Assembly: GCF_002811945.1 (NCBI RefSeq)
Contig: NZ_NPDX01000001.1
Coordinates: 1,248,501 to 1,312,500 of the forward strand
Reading direction: 5' to 3'
Source of the DNA: Leptospira harrisiae
GTDB lineage: Bacteria; Spirochaetota; Leptospiria; Leptospirales; Leptospiraceae
DNA: 64,000 nucleotides
Position numbers and translations under genes: made by a program
Shown here: one piece after another, positions 1 through 7,982 of the stretch
How the letters are laid out: every line of letters begins with the position of its first letter
How positions within the stretch are numbered: the stretch's first letter is position 1
The notes under the pieces: generated by a model
Told to the model about the DNA's origin: nothing
Seen by the model: only the letters and a program-made list of their open reading frames with translations
Database searches by the model: none

Positions 1-1
1 T

Positions 2-1618
2 GTATCTGTACAACAACCTACCATCCGACCGATCTTCCAATCCAAAGCGTTTGAAGACATGCTCATCACTTGGGCTGGCGGATCTCTCCTTGGTGCAAGT
101 TCGTTATACGACTACCTCAAAGCAAAATACTCTAAAAAAACAAATTGGGAAGACCTACTTAGAAAAGGTGTTTTAGTTTCTGGAAATCCAAAGGCTGACA
201 AAGGCGGACGATCTTTCCGTGGAACGATTGCGCCACTTTCTCCTTCAAAAAAAGGTCTGACAGTTTCTCTTTACGAAAGCACCGCAGTTGGTTCTGGCGA
301 AAGAGCAAACAACTCGCAACTCCAAGAACTTCCGGATCCAGTATCCAAAGTGACTTGGGACAATTATGTTGCGATCAGTCCACAATACTCTCGTTCGTCG
401 GGAATCAAACTGAATGATGTCGTCACAGTCACTGTTGGCGGTAAATCATTTGAACTCCCAGCGCTCATCCAACCGGGACTCCATCCAGAAGCAGTGGGAA
501 TTGCTCTTGGTTACGGAAGAACAAACGTAGGTGAGATTGGAAACGGAGTAGGGAAAAATGCAAACATTCTTGCCACAGAAGTAAATGGAACACTTGTTTA
601 CTCTGGACTTTCCATCACTCTCTCTCCTACAGGAAAGAAATACAAACTCGCTACCACACAAGACCATCATATGATGAGCCCAGGTGTGATGATGGGTGTA
701 GAGTGGAAGGAAAGACCTCTTATCATTTCCGCAAAACTCCAAGATTATGCAAAAAATCCTGGTGCAGGAATTCCTGAACCAGAGATTCCAAAAATCCTAA
801 TCGATGGAAAACTACAAAGAGCCCAAGGAGCGAACGCCCCTTCTGACCAACCAGGAAGCCAATTTGCATACCCAGGATACAAATGGGGAATGGCAGTGGA
901 TCTTACTTCTTGTTCTGGTTGTGGTGCTTGCGTAGTTGCTTGTAATATTGAAAACAACGTGCCAATGGTAGGACGTGACGAAGTGAGAATGGGTCGTGAG
1001 ATGCATTGGCTTCGGATTGACCGTTACTACATCGGTGATCCTGAAAAACCAGAATCACTTGAAATTGCACACCAACCACTTATGTGCCAACATTGCGACA
1101 ATGCTCCTTGTGAGACAGTATGTCCAGTAGCTGCGACTGTTCACAGTTCGGAAGGAACCAATGATATGGTTTACAATCGTTGTGTGGGAACTCGTTACTG
1201 CTCGAACAACTGCCCTTACAAAGTGCGTCGTTTTAACTGGTTAGAACATTGGAATGAACACAACCTTCTTGGCGAAGCAACACCTACTTTTAAGGCACGC
1301 CCTCCAAGAAACTTAGGCCTCAACCCAGATGTAACCGTTCGTTCTCGTGGGGTTATGGAAAAATGTAACTTCTGTGCTTCTCGAGTTGCTGAGAAAAAAA
1401 TCGCAGCGAAAAACGAAGGAAGAACATTACGTGATGGAGAAGTGAAAGCAGCATGTGAACAAACATGTTCTTCTAATTCCATTGTGTTCGGTAACGTAAA
1501 TGATCCTGAATCAAAAGTAGCGAAGCTCTTGAAAGACCCTAGGTCTTACAAACTTCTGGAATACCTAAACATCGGACCGGCCGTCAGTTATATGACTCGC
1601 GTTCGTAACGAAGTTTAA
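2..1618 (+). CDS. actB: Alternative complex III iron-sulfur subunit B (5' end outside window)
   Basis: This is the C-terminal part of the large peripheral subunit of alternative complex III, the quinol:cytochrome c (or direct-to-oxidase) oxidoreductase that replaces the bc1 complex. The frame is open from base 2, so the start and the molybdopterin-oxidoreductase-like N-terminal region lie upstream. In the window, a beta-rich remnant of that region is followed by a four-cluster ferredoxin module. Its Cys motifs are CSGCGAC near 908, CQHCDNAPC near 1084, [11 protein letters not shown] near 1180, CNFC near 1367 and CEQTC near 1453. Family knowledge says these hold three 4Fe-4S clusters and one 3Fe-4S cluster. 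The next four genes are the membrane, DUF3341 and cytochrome subunits in the usual act order, which makes the call firm. The gap to actC is only 19 bases. Confidence 0.93.
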   Translation, partial: VSVQQPTIRPIFQSKAFEDMLITWAGGSLLGASSLYDYLKAKYSKKTNWEDLLRKGVLVSGNPKADKGGRSFRGTIAPLSPSKKGLTVSLYESTAVGSGERANNSQLQELPDPVSKVTWDNYVAISPQYSRSSGIKLNDVVTVTVGGKSFELPALIQPGLHPEAVGIALGYGRTNVGEIGNGVGKNANILATEVNGTLVYSGLSITLSPTGKKYKLATTQDHHMMSPGVMMGVEWKERPLIISAKLQDYAKNPGAGIPEPEIPKILIDGKLQRAQGANAPSDQPGSQFAYPGYKWGMAVDLTSCSGCGACVVACNIENNVPMVGRDEVRMGREMHWLRIDRYYIGDPEKPESLEIAHQPLMCQHCDNAPCETVCPVAATVHSSEGTNDMVYNRCVGTRYCSNNCPYKVRRFNWLEHWNEHNLLGEATPTFKARPPRNLGLNPDVTVRSRGVMEKCNFCASRVAEKKIAAKNEGRTLRDGEVKAACEQTCSSNSIVFGNVNDPESKVAKLLKDPRSYKLLEYLNIGPAVSYMTRVRNEV

Positions 1619-1637
1619 CAGGGAGAACACAAAGGGA

Positions 1638-3011
1638 ATGTCATTAACACAAGCAGTTAGAGATAAATTAGACATCCCCGACCTGGTAACAGGCGGGAAG
1701 TCGCTTAAAGATGTAACCGTTGATATCGCAAAACCAAACGAAGATTTCCCTACCAAACTTTGGTGGAATACTTTTCTTTTGGTTCTTACGATCACCCTGA
1801 TCGACGTTGCCATCATCGGATATTTGTTTTATGAAGGTCTTTACTTACTCGGGATCAATAACCCGGTAGGTTGGGGATTTTTCGTAGTCAACTTCGTATT
1901 CTGGATCGGTATCGGTCACGCAGGAACTTTGATTTCTGCGGTTCTTTTTCTCTTCCGTCAAGGTTGGAGAACAGGGATTAACCGTGCTGCCGAAGCGATG
2001 ACTATCTTTGCCGTACTGGTTGCGGCATCGAACCTCATCCTTCACGTAGGTCGTCCTTGGCTCGGATTTTGGTTGTTTCCATATCCAAACGAAAGAGGTC
2101 CACTTTGGGTGAACTTCCGTTCCCCACTCATCTGGGATACGTTTGCGGTATCAACCTACCTTTCCATCTCTATGGTGTTCTGGTATTTAGGACTCATTCC
2201 TGACTTAGCAACACTTCGTGACCGTGCGACAGAAACTTGGAGAAAGAACTTATACAACGTTCTTGCTTTTGGTTGGGTAGGATCGGCTAGATCTTGGTCT
2301 CATTTGGAAATCGTTTCCATGATCCTTGCTGCACTTTCTACTCCGCTGGTTCTTTCGGTTCACACCATTGTATCCTTCGACTTCGCTGTTTCCATCCTTC
2401 CAGGTTGGCACACGACCATCTTTCCTCCATACTTTGTTGCCGGTGCGATTTTCTCCGGTTTTGCGATGGTGGTAACACTGATGGTCATTGCTCGTGAAGT
2501 ATTCAATCTCAAAAACTATATCACGATGAAACACTTGGACAACATGAATAAAATCATGATGGTAACTGGTCTCATCGTAGGTCTAGCTTACGGAACAGAA
2601 TTTTTCATCGCATGGTATTCTGGAAACGAATACGAAGTGTTCGCATTCTGGAACAGAGCCTTTGGTCCTTACGGTTGGGCATACTTCATTATGATTTCCT
2701 GTAACGTATTGTCACCTCAAGTGTTCTGGTTCCGCAAACTTCGTTACAACATCCCTGTGATGTTTGTGGCTTCCCTTGTGGTAAACGTAGGTATGTGGTT
2801 CGAACGATTTGTGATCATGATGACTCTGAACCGTGACTTTTTACCATCCAGCTGGGCCATGTATACACCGACACTTTTCGACTACGCAATGTTAATCGGA
2901 ACTTTCGGTATTTTCTTTACTCTCTTCCTTCTCTGGTGCCGAATTATGCCAGTGATTGCGATTGCAGAAGTAAAAACAGTGATGCCACAGAAAGAAGGAG
3001 CACACCATTAG
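1638..3011 (+). CDS. actC: Alternative complex III membrane subunit C (NrfD-like)
   Basis: A 457-residue polytopic protein of the NrfD/PsrC family, with about ten hydrophobic helices. It is the quinol-binding membrane subunit that docks the iron-sulfur subunit ActB. A soluble N-terminal stretch of about 45 residues precedes the first helix. The ATG is preceded by AGGGA at about 8 bases. The downstream actD begins 2 bases after the stop, so the genes are surely co-transcribed. The protein resembles the later actF in fold class but is a separate subunit, as in all known act operons. Function is assigned from family and operon position. I did not identify individual quinone-binding residues. Confidence 0.93.
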   Translation: MSLTQAVRDKLDIPDLVTGGKSLKDVTVDIAKPNEDFPTKLWWNTFLLVLTITLIDVAIIGYLFYEGLYLLGINNPVGWGFFVVNFVFWIGIGHAGTLISAVLFLFRQGWRTGINRAAEAMTIFAVLVAASNLILHVGRPWLGFWLFPYPNERGPLWVNFRSPLIWDTFAVSTYLSISMVFWYLGLIPDLATLRDRATETWRKNLYNVLAFGWVGSARSWSHLEIVSMILAALSTPLVLSVHTIVSFDFAVSILPGWHTTIFPPYFVAGAIFSGFAMVVTLMVIAREVFNLKNYITMKHLDNMNKIMMVTGLIVGLAYGTEFFIAWYSGNEYEVFAFWNRAFGPYGWAYFIMISCNVLSPQVFWFRKLRYNIPVMFVASLVVNVGMWFERFVIMMTLNRDFLPSSWAMYTPTLFDYAMLIGTFGIFFTLFLLWCRIMPVIAIAEVKTVMPQKEGAHH

Positions 3012-3012
3012 T

Positions 3013-3579
3013 ATGTATCTTCCAAAATTAGAACAGTTTCACAAATACAAAGAAATGGATGAAGGAGTTCTCGGAATTTTCGAGACTCCCGAAGCAATCA
3101 TGCATGCGGCTGAAAAAGCCAAAGAAAAAGACTACAAAGGATTTGATTGTATCCTTCCTTATCCTGTTCACGGGATCGATGAAGCGATGGGAACTCCAAG
3201 ATCTGGACTCCCTTGGATCACTTTCTTTGCAGGGATTTTTGGATGTGCCATTGGGATCTCATTCCAGTACCTCACACATGCATATGACTGGCCTCTCAAT
3301 ATCTCTGGAAAATCTCTCAATGCATGGTTTGCTTATGTGCCAATCATCTTTGAATTAACAGTATTTTCTGCGGGGATTTACACTGTAGCTGCCTTATGTT
3401 TTTTAAGCGGTATTCCCAAAGCAACCCGAAGAATCCTTCACCCGGATTTGACATCTCACAGATTCGGACTTTGGATTCCAAAATCTGCTAAAGGTTATAA
3501 CGAATCAGAAGTAGTTTCTTTCGTAAAAGGCCTTGGTGGATCAGAAGTAACCGTGGTAAAACCGGAGAACCAAAAATGA
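3013..3579 (+). CDS. actD: Alternative complex III subunit D (DUF3341)
   Basis: 188 residues: a soluble N-terminal domain of about 70 residues (DUF3341 type, with an ILPYPVHG motif), then two transmembrane helices at roughly 72-92 and 112-135, and a soluble tail. The family is a structural membrane subunit of alternative complex III with no cofactor of its own. The start ATG lies 2 bases after actC, with GGAG inside the end of actC acting as ribosome binding site. Its stop overlaps the actE start by 4 bases (ATGA), which suggests translational coupling. Confidence 0.92.
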   Translation: MYLPKLEQFHKYKEMDEGVLGIFETPEAIMHAAEKAKEKDYKGFDCILPYPVHGIDEAMGTPRSGLPWITFFAGIFGCAIGISFQYLTHAYDWPLNISGKSLNAWFAYVPIIFELTVFSAGIYTVAALCFLSGIPKATRRILHPDLTSHRFGLWIPKSAKGYNESEVVSFVKGLGGSEVTVVKPENQK

Positions 3580-4163
3580 AACAAAACATCTTTAGAGTTT
3601 TAGCACTCGCGGGACTCCTTGTTCTTGCGAATTGCGATTACAAAACTCCCGTTTATGAATACTTTCCTAGTATGTATGATTCTCCTGCACGTGAGTCGCA
3701 AGAAGCTGATTCTTTTGCGGCCAATGGATCTGCTTCTCGGATTCCACCGAAAGGTGCCATTCCAGTAGGATATTTTCCATACCCTTATGCAGCAGAGGCA
3801 ACTCCTGACACACTCACTGGACCTGACAAAGGATTAAAAAATCCAATCGCCAAAGCAAACTTAGGTGATTTAATGATCGGTGAAAAACGTTACCAAACCT
3901 ATTGCACACCTTGCCACGGAGTAAGGGGATTAGGAAATGGAACTGTGGTAGGTTTTGCGCCAAGATTCGAAGGTCCTGTTCCTGCACTTGTCTCTGACAA
4001 TGTGAAGGGTTGGACTGATGGGCAGATTTATCATATCATCACAATGGGTCGAGGTCGAATGGGAAGTTATGCTTACCAAATCGAACCAGAAGACAGATGG
4101 AAGCTTATTGCTTACATTCGAAAACTTCAAGAATATGAAGTTCAAAATAAAAAGGCGAACTAG
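3576..4163 (+). CDS. actE: Alternative complex III monohaem cytochrome c lipoprotein
   Basis: 195 residues. The N-terminus is a lipoprotein signal ending in LAN-Cys20, so the mature protein should be anchored by lipid at the periplasmic side. One haem c site, CTPCH, lies at residues 110-114. A Met near residue 162 (in the segment GRMGSY) is a plausible axial ligand. The role is to carry electrons from the ActB clusters and ActA haems towards the terminal acceptor. The length and the single haem fit the ActE class. It overlaps actD by 4 bases and is followed after 8 bases by actF. Confidence 0.93.
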   Translation: MKQNIFRVLALAGLLVLANCDYKTPVYEYFPSMYDSPARESQEADSFAANGSASRIPPKGAIPVGYFPYPYAAEATPDTLTGPDKGLKNPIAKANLGDLMIGEKRYQTYCTPCHGVRGLGNGTVVGFAPRFEGPVPALVSDNVKGWTDGQIYHIITMGRGRMGSYAYQIEPEDRWKLIAYIRKLQEYEVQNKKAN

Positions 4164-4171
4164 GGGAAACT

Positions 4172-5422
4172 ATGAGCGCGACAAAAGCAGCTAAACTAGA
4201 CGAAAAATTACTGCAGTTCAAACTGCCAGTGAACCTTCGTAATGCCCTCATTGCTATGATCGGAGTGGGAGTGGTGAGTTTTCTCATCGCCTTCCTCGGA
4301 TTTGGTCATGAAACATCTCGTCATATGGACGAAGCAGGTCATTTCCATCATACAAACTTAGGTTACCATGTTTTACTCATTGGAACTTACTTTGTTGTGG
4401 GCCTTGCCATCACAGGAATCTTTTTTACAGCAATCCAACATTTAACCGGTTCTCATTGGTCTGTCACAGTTAGAAGACTTTTTGAAACATACGGACTTTT
4501 CACTCCCATTGCAGGACTTTTGCTAGTGGGTGTGATCTTTGGAATGCATGACCTTTATGAATGGGCCGATGCGAGTGTCCGTGAAAACGACCACCTCATC
4601 CACCACAAATCAGGTTACCTAAACCCAACGGCTTTCATCATTCGATGTGTGGCTTTCATTGGTGTTTGGACTATTTTTGCTTACATCTTTCATGGAAAGT
4701 CAGTAGGTCAGGACAAAGATAAGGTTGTTGATACAACTAAAACATTGGCAAAGATCTCGGGAGGATTCATCCTTTTCTTTGCACTTTCTTGGTGTTTTAT
4801 GGCGTTTGACCTTCTCATGTCTCTTTCTCCTCACTGGTTTTCTACAATGTTTGGTGTATATGCATTTGCGGGTGCTTTCCAAACTTCCCTTGCTTCTTAT
4901 TTGATTGTAATTGCAATCCTCAAGAAAAACGGATATCTTGGCGAAGCGGTGAATGAAAACCACTACCATGACATTGCAAAATTCCTTTTGGGTATGACTA
5001 CTTTTTGGGCTTATGTGGGTTTCTCACAGTTTATGCTCATTTGGTATGCAAACATCCCAGAAGAAACATTCTTTTACGAAATGCGTATGACTGGTGGATG
5101 GGGTTATACAACTCTCGCACTTCCATTTGTGAAGTTCGTGATTCCCTTCCTTCTTCTCCTCAACCGTCCTAATAAAAGAGACATTGATTTCCTATGGAAA
5201 TTATCTGCATGGATTCTTGCTGTTCAGTTCTTTGAACTTTTTTGGTTGGTATTCCCTGCAAATTTCGAAAAATTCTCTTTCCTTCACTTTGTTTTAGCAT
5301 TCGGCGGAACTGTGGGTGTAGTAGGGATTTTCGGTTTCTTTATCTTCAAAAAGTTGGAAAAACACAGCTTAGTTCCGGTTGGGGATCCTCGTTTGGATGA
5401 ATGCCTCCACCACCACCAATAG
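4172..5422 (+). CDS. actF: Alternative complex III membrane subunit F (NrfD-like, second quinol subunit)
   Basis: 416 residues with about ten transmembrane helices, the second PsrC/NrfD-like membrane subunit that completes the complex. The ATG follows AGGGGA at good spacing. The His-rich segment near residues 45-65 (HETSRHMDEAGHFHH) sits at the membrane edge, and the C-terminus ends in a short His run (HHHQ). The stop codon is part of the Shine-Dalgarno sequence of the next gene. I see no cytochrome oxidase genes downstream in this window, so the terminal oxidase partner is encoded elsewhere. Confidence 0.92.
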   Translation: MSATKAAKLDEKLLQFKLPVNLRNALIAMIGVGVVSFLIAFLGFGHETSRHMDEAGHFHHTNLGYHVLLIGTYFVVGLAITGIFFTAIQHLTGSHWSVTVRRLFETYGLFTPIAGLLLVGVIFGMHDLYEWADASVRENDHLIHHKSGYLNPTAFIIRCVAFIGVWTIFAYIFHGKSVGQDKDKVVDTTKTLAKISGGFILFFALSWCFMAFDLLMSLSPHWFSTMFGVYAFAGAFQTSLASYLIVIAILKKNGYLGEAVNENHYHDIAKFLLGMTTFWAYVGFSQFMLIWYANIPEETFFYEMRMTGGWGYTTLALPFVKFVIPFLLLLNRPNKRDIDFLWKLSAWILAVQFFELFWLVFPANFEKFSFLHFVLAFGGTVGVVGIFGFFIFKKLEKHSLVPVGDPRLDECLHHHQ

Positions 5423-5432
5423 GAGAATGGAA

Positions 5433-5948
5433 TTGAAAAACAAAATTGTATTACTCATGATCGCTTGTGCAAGTTTCACAGCTTGTGCTAAAAACGCAGA
5501 AGTGGTTTGGCATAAAAATTGTGATGCCAAAACAAACAAAGCAAGTTTGGATTTTACAGTTCCTTTGTATTCAGAAGCAGATTCTAACTCTAAAGTAGTG
5601 GAATTTGTTCCTGCTGGAACAGTTGTTAAAGTATTTGATGCTCGTAACCACAACGTTTGGGCACCTAAGTATTTTGTAAAAGTGCAAACTGCAAAAAATG
5701 AAGGTTTTATGAGCCCTCGATGTTTTGTTGTGAACCAAAATCCAGAAAATAGTGTTTGGAGATATTCAAAAGGACTCGTAAAGGATTCAAAACCATTTTA
5801 CGATCCAGCAGATAAATCGCACTATCCTAGATCCTATGAATATAGTAACTTAAAAGATCTTCCTAAAGACAAGATTCCACTTTCTGACCTGACGAAAGGT
5901 TTGGAAGAAGTTCCTTACACAAACAAAAACATGTTAAAACAAAACTAA
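5433..5948 (+). CDS. SH3-like domain lipoprotein closing the complex III operon
   Basis: A 171-residue putative lipoprotein. I place the start at TTG 5433 because AGGAG (5421-5425) lies 7 bases before it. The in-frame ATG at 5427 would leave only one base of spacing, and longer versions overlap actF. From TTG the protein begins with a clean signal peptide ending in the lipobox-like FTA-Cys, acceptable under the relaxed spirochaete rules. The middle resembles a bacterial SH3 fold (segments such as VPLYSEADSNSKVVEFVPAGTVVKVFD, read in parts). It is the last gene before the operon terminator. A role in assembly or anchoring of the complex is only a guess from position. Confidence 0.75.
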   Translation: MKNKIVLLMIACASFTACAKNAEVVWHKNCDAKTNKASLDFTVPLYSEADSNSKVVEFVPAGTVVKVFDARNHNVWAPKYFVKVQTAKNEGFMSPRCFVVNQNPENSVWRYSKGLVKDSKPFYDPADKSHYPRSYEYSNLKDLPKDKIPLSDLTKGLEEVPYTNKNMLKQN

Positions 5949-6004
5949 GAAATTTGTGAAGGCGAGTTCGGTTGGAGAAAATTCCGCTGAACTTTCTTTT
6001 TTAG

Positions 6005-6038
6005 AAAAGACCCAAGGGAAACCAAGGGTCTTTTTTTT
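6005..6038 (+). terminator. Rho-independent terminator of the act operon
   Basis: AAAAGACCC (6005-6013) pairs with GGGTCTTTT (6026-6034) around a 12-base loop, and the descending arm runs into eight T residues (6031-6038). It lies 56 bases after the lipoprotein stop and just before the convergent DoxX-like gene. Confidence 0.9.
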
Positions 6039-6053
6039 ATGTTAAGATCAAAT

Positions 6054-6437
6054 TCAAAATAGTTCTTTAATTTTTGGATTTCGTAAGGCCAGTCCCGTCC
6101 AAAGAAGAATCCCCACATACACTGGAAAAAGAGTGTGAGTCCAAAGTGGGTTATTCACACGTACGTGAATGGCAACCGCACCACCTAAATACCCAGTGAG
6201 TAGAAGAGCACCGAGTGTTGCCGTTTGCGGAATGGCATACATCACTGTAATCACGAGAAGGAGAATCCCGATGGTAGTGGCACTGGATGCTGGAAGACCC
6301 AGTTCCTCCATACTTTTTAATACCGGTTCAATTTTTGCTAATTTTCCTCCCGCATCAAACAGTAAAAATGCGATCACTAGTCCACTTAGAATTCGTCCCA
6401 CCCAAAGATAAGTTGGGGATTGGTTTACTTCGTTCAT
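6054..6437 (-). CDS. DoxX-like small membrane protein
   Basis: 127 residues with four hydrophobic helices, a DoxX-like family protein. I use the ATG at 6437 because AGGTGA stands 5 bases before it; the longer frame from 6452 would place the start over that ribosome binding site. The family is membrane-embedded and often linked to redox or sulfur metabolism, but the biochemical role is not settled. It is divergent from a TetR-type gene. A perfect palindrome and a TTGACA box (minus strand, 6497-6492) lie between them, so control by that regulator is likely. Confidence 0.8.
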   Translation of the reverse strand: MNEVNQSPTYLWVGRILSGLVIAFLLFDAGGKLAKIEPVLKSMEELGLPASSATTIGILLLVITVMYAIPQTATLGALLLTGYLGGAVAIHVRVNNPLWTHTLFPVYVGILLWTGLALRNPKIKELF

Positions 6438-6472
6438 AAAATCACCTATCAAAAAATTTATCTAGCTAGAAA

Positions 6473-6492
6473 AACATATCAACTGATATGTT
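6473..6492. promoter_or_regulatory. Perfect operator-like palindrome between DoxX-like gene and tetR-type gene
   Basis: AACATATCA (6473-6481), AC, TGATATGTT (6484-6492): two exact 9-base arms. It overlaps by 2 bases the predicted -35 box of the rightward promoter and lies directly downstream of a leftward TTGACA box. This is the expected geometry for a TetR dimer site repressing both genes. The binding protein is inferred. Confidence 0.75.
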
Positions 6493-6519
6493 GTCAATAG
6501 AAATTATCATCATTAAAAT
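6491..6519 (+). promoter_or_regulatory. Predicted sigma70-type promoter of the tetR-type gene
   Basis: TTGTCA (6491-6496), 17-base spacer, TAAAAT (6514-6519). Both boxes are close to consensus and the spacing is ideal. The -35 box overlaps the end of the 6473-6492 palindrome. Confidence 0.6.
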
Positions 6520-6629
6520 TCGTAAAAGAGGAGTTGTTTAGTTTGCATTCCTTGTTTGGATTTGAACCAAAAGAATCTTCTCTTCGGAAGTTAGTGCCGT
6601 TTTCTGGTGCAGAGGAATCCAATTGAGAA

Positions 6630-7223
6630 ATGGGTAAACAAGAGGAAACTCGTAAACTAATCATTGAATCTGCCTTTGTTCTGATTTACCAAAATGGATT
6701 TCAGGGAGTGGGCGTTCGTGAAATTGCGCAAAAAGCAAATTTAACCATAGGTGCTTTTTTTTACCACTTTCCCACGAAAAACCATGTTGGTTATGCCATC
6801 ATTGATGAGTTTTTATCTAAAGGAATTTTGGATCGTTGGATTGTTCCACTGGAATCATTTGAGAGTCCTATCGAAGGAATCATTAGGACTTTCAAAAAAA
6901 CATTTGAGGAATGGCCTGAGGAATTTGTGTCTAGAGGTTGTCCTTTGAATAACTTGGGTCAAGAAATGTCTGCTATTGATCCGGAATTTCAAAAGAAAGC
7001 TAAGTTACTCTTGTCACTTTGGATTGATAAAACAAAAATTTATTTGGATGTCGCAAAAAGAAAAAAGATCTTAAAGTCAAAGACGGACACAATGAAACTG
7101 GCAGAATTTATTGTCACGTTCCAGGAAGCCACCTTTGCCATGGGTAAGGTGATGAATGACCGTAGTGTTTATGATTCATTGTATCATTCCTTTCGAGATC
7201 ATTTACTAAGCCATTGCCATTGA
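6630..7223 (+). CDS. TetR/AcrR family transcriptional regulator
   Basis: 197 residues. The N-terminal 60 residues form a typical TetR helix-turn-helix (residues about 8-55, with the family segments GVREIAQKANLTIGAFFYHF and KNHVGYAIIDEF). The C-terminal ligand and dimer domain is of the type with a conserved Cys-Pro near residue 108 (SRGCPLNNLGQEM). It is divergently placed from the DoxX-like gene with an operator palindrome between them, so it probably represses both itself and that gene. The ligand is unknown. The stop codon overlaps the -35 box of the next gene's promoter. Confidence 0.9.
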   Translation: MGKQEETRKLIIESAFVLIYQNGFQGVGVREIAQKANLTIGAFFYHFPTKNHVGYAIIDEFLSKGILDRWIVPLESFESPIEGIIRTFKKTFEEWPEEFVSRGCPLNNLGQEMSAIDPEFQKKAKLLLSLWIDKTKIYLDVAKRKKILKSKTDTMKLAEFIVTFQEATFAMGKVMNDRSVYDSLYHSFRDHLLSHCH

Positions 7224-7247
7224 CATTCTTTTATAACTTGTTATACT
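7220..7247 (+). promoter_or_regulatory. Strong predicted promoter giving a leaderless transcript
   Basis: TTGACA (7220-7225), 16-base spacer, TATACT (7242-7247). Transcription should begin about 7 bases beyond the -10 box, which is at or next to the ATG at 7255. No Shine-Dalgarno sequence precedes that ATG. The mRNA is therefore predicted to be leaderless. Confidence 0.65.
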
Positions 7248-7254
7248 CACTTGC

Positions 7255-7908
7255 ATGGGTCAAAAACGCACCATTGCTACCTCCGCCTCCGAAGAACGAT
7301 TAGAAAAACTTTTAGAAGAACGTTTAAATCCAGGTTCCAACCAAGAAATCATCGACAAACGAATTTGGGATCTTTTTGGAGAAACTTGGTGTGTCATGTT
7401 TACCGATCTTTCTGGTTTTTCACGTGGAGTTGCTAAATTTGGAATCATTCATTTTTTACAAACTATCTATGAATCTCAAAGGATTCTGATTCCTGTTTTG
7501 GATGAGTTTGATGGAATCCTAATGAAAGACGAAGGAGATAGCCTAATGGTTCTTTTTCGAAATACCAATAAAGCCATACAATGTGCCATTCATATGCAAA
7601 AAGCATGCAAACGATACAATGAAGGAAGAGTTGATGAAGAACAAATTTTACTTTGTGTTGGACTTGGGTATGGAAAAATTTTAAAGATTGGGGATACAGA
7701 TGTTTTTGGCGCCGAAGTGAACGCAGCATCTAAGTTAGGTGAGGATACAGCAAAAGCATGGGAAATTTTAGTCACAAATGCTGTTAAAGAAAACGCAGAT
7801 GAAACTACTGATTTTGATTTTGAACCAATCGCAGAAATTCCTCCTGGTTCGGATGGGGCATTCCGTTTGGTTTATACTTTAGAAGAACCAAAGTGGGTTG
7901 TTTTATAA
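7255..7908 (+). CDS. Class III adenylate/guanylate cyclase-like protein
   Basis: 217 residues, mostly one class III nucleotidyl cyclase domain with a short N-terminal extension. The two metal-binding Asp positions are visible: D51 in FTDLSGFS and D95 in EGDS. The transition-state helix carries N156, but the usual Arg four residues later is Lys160 (VNAASKL). No membrane segment or sensor domain is seen, so it is a stand-alone cytosolic cyclase or a catalytically weakened relative. The preceding promoter overlaps the end of the TetR-type gene and leaves no leader. The product, cAMP or other, cannot be told from sequence. Confidence 0.85.
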   Translation: MGQKRTIATSASEERLEKLLEERLNPGSNQEIIDKRIWDLFGETWCVMFTDLSGFSRGVAKFGIIHFLQTIYESQRILIPVLDEFDGILMKDEGDSLMVLFRNTNKAIQCAIHMQKACKRYNEGRVDEEQILLCVGLGYGKILKIGDTDVFGAEVNAASKLGEDTAKAWEILVTNAVKENADETTDFDFEPIAEIPPGSDGAFRLVYTLEEPKWVVL

Positions 7909-7982
7909 ATGTGAATGTAAGAAAACAATTAGAGAATTTGAGTCAATACGCAATCACCATTCAGTTAAATTGGATAAGAATT

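Noticed and set aside
3059..3358. 99-codon frame overlapping actD in another frame
   Set aside because: Lies wholly inside the conserved actD gene; no independent start signal.
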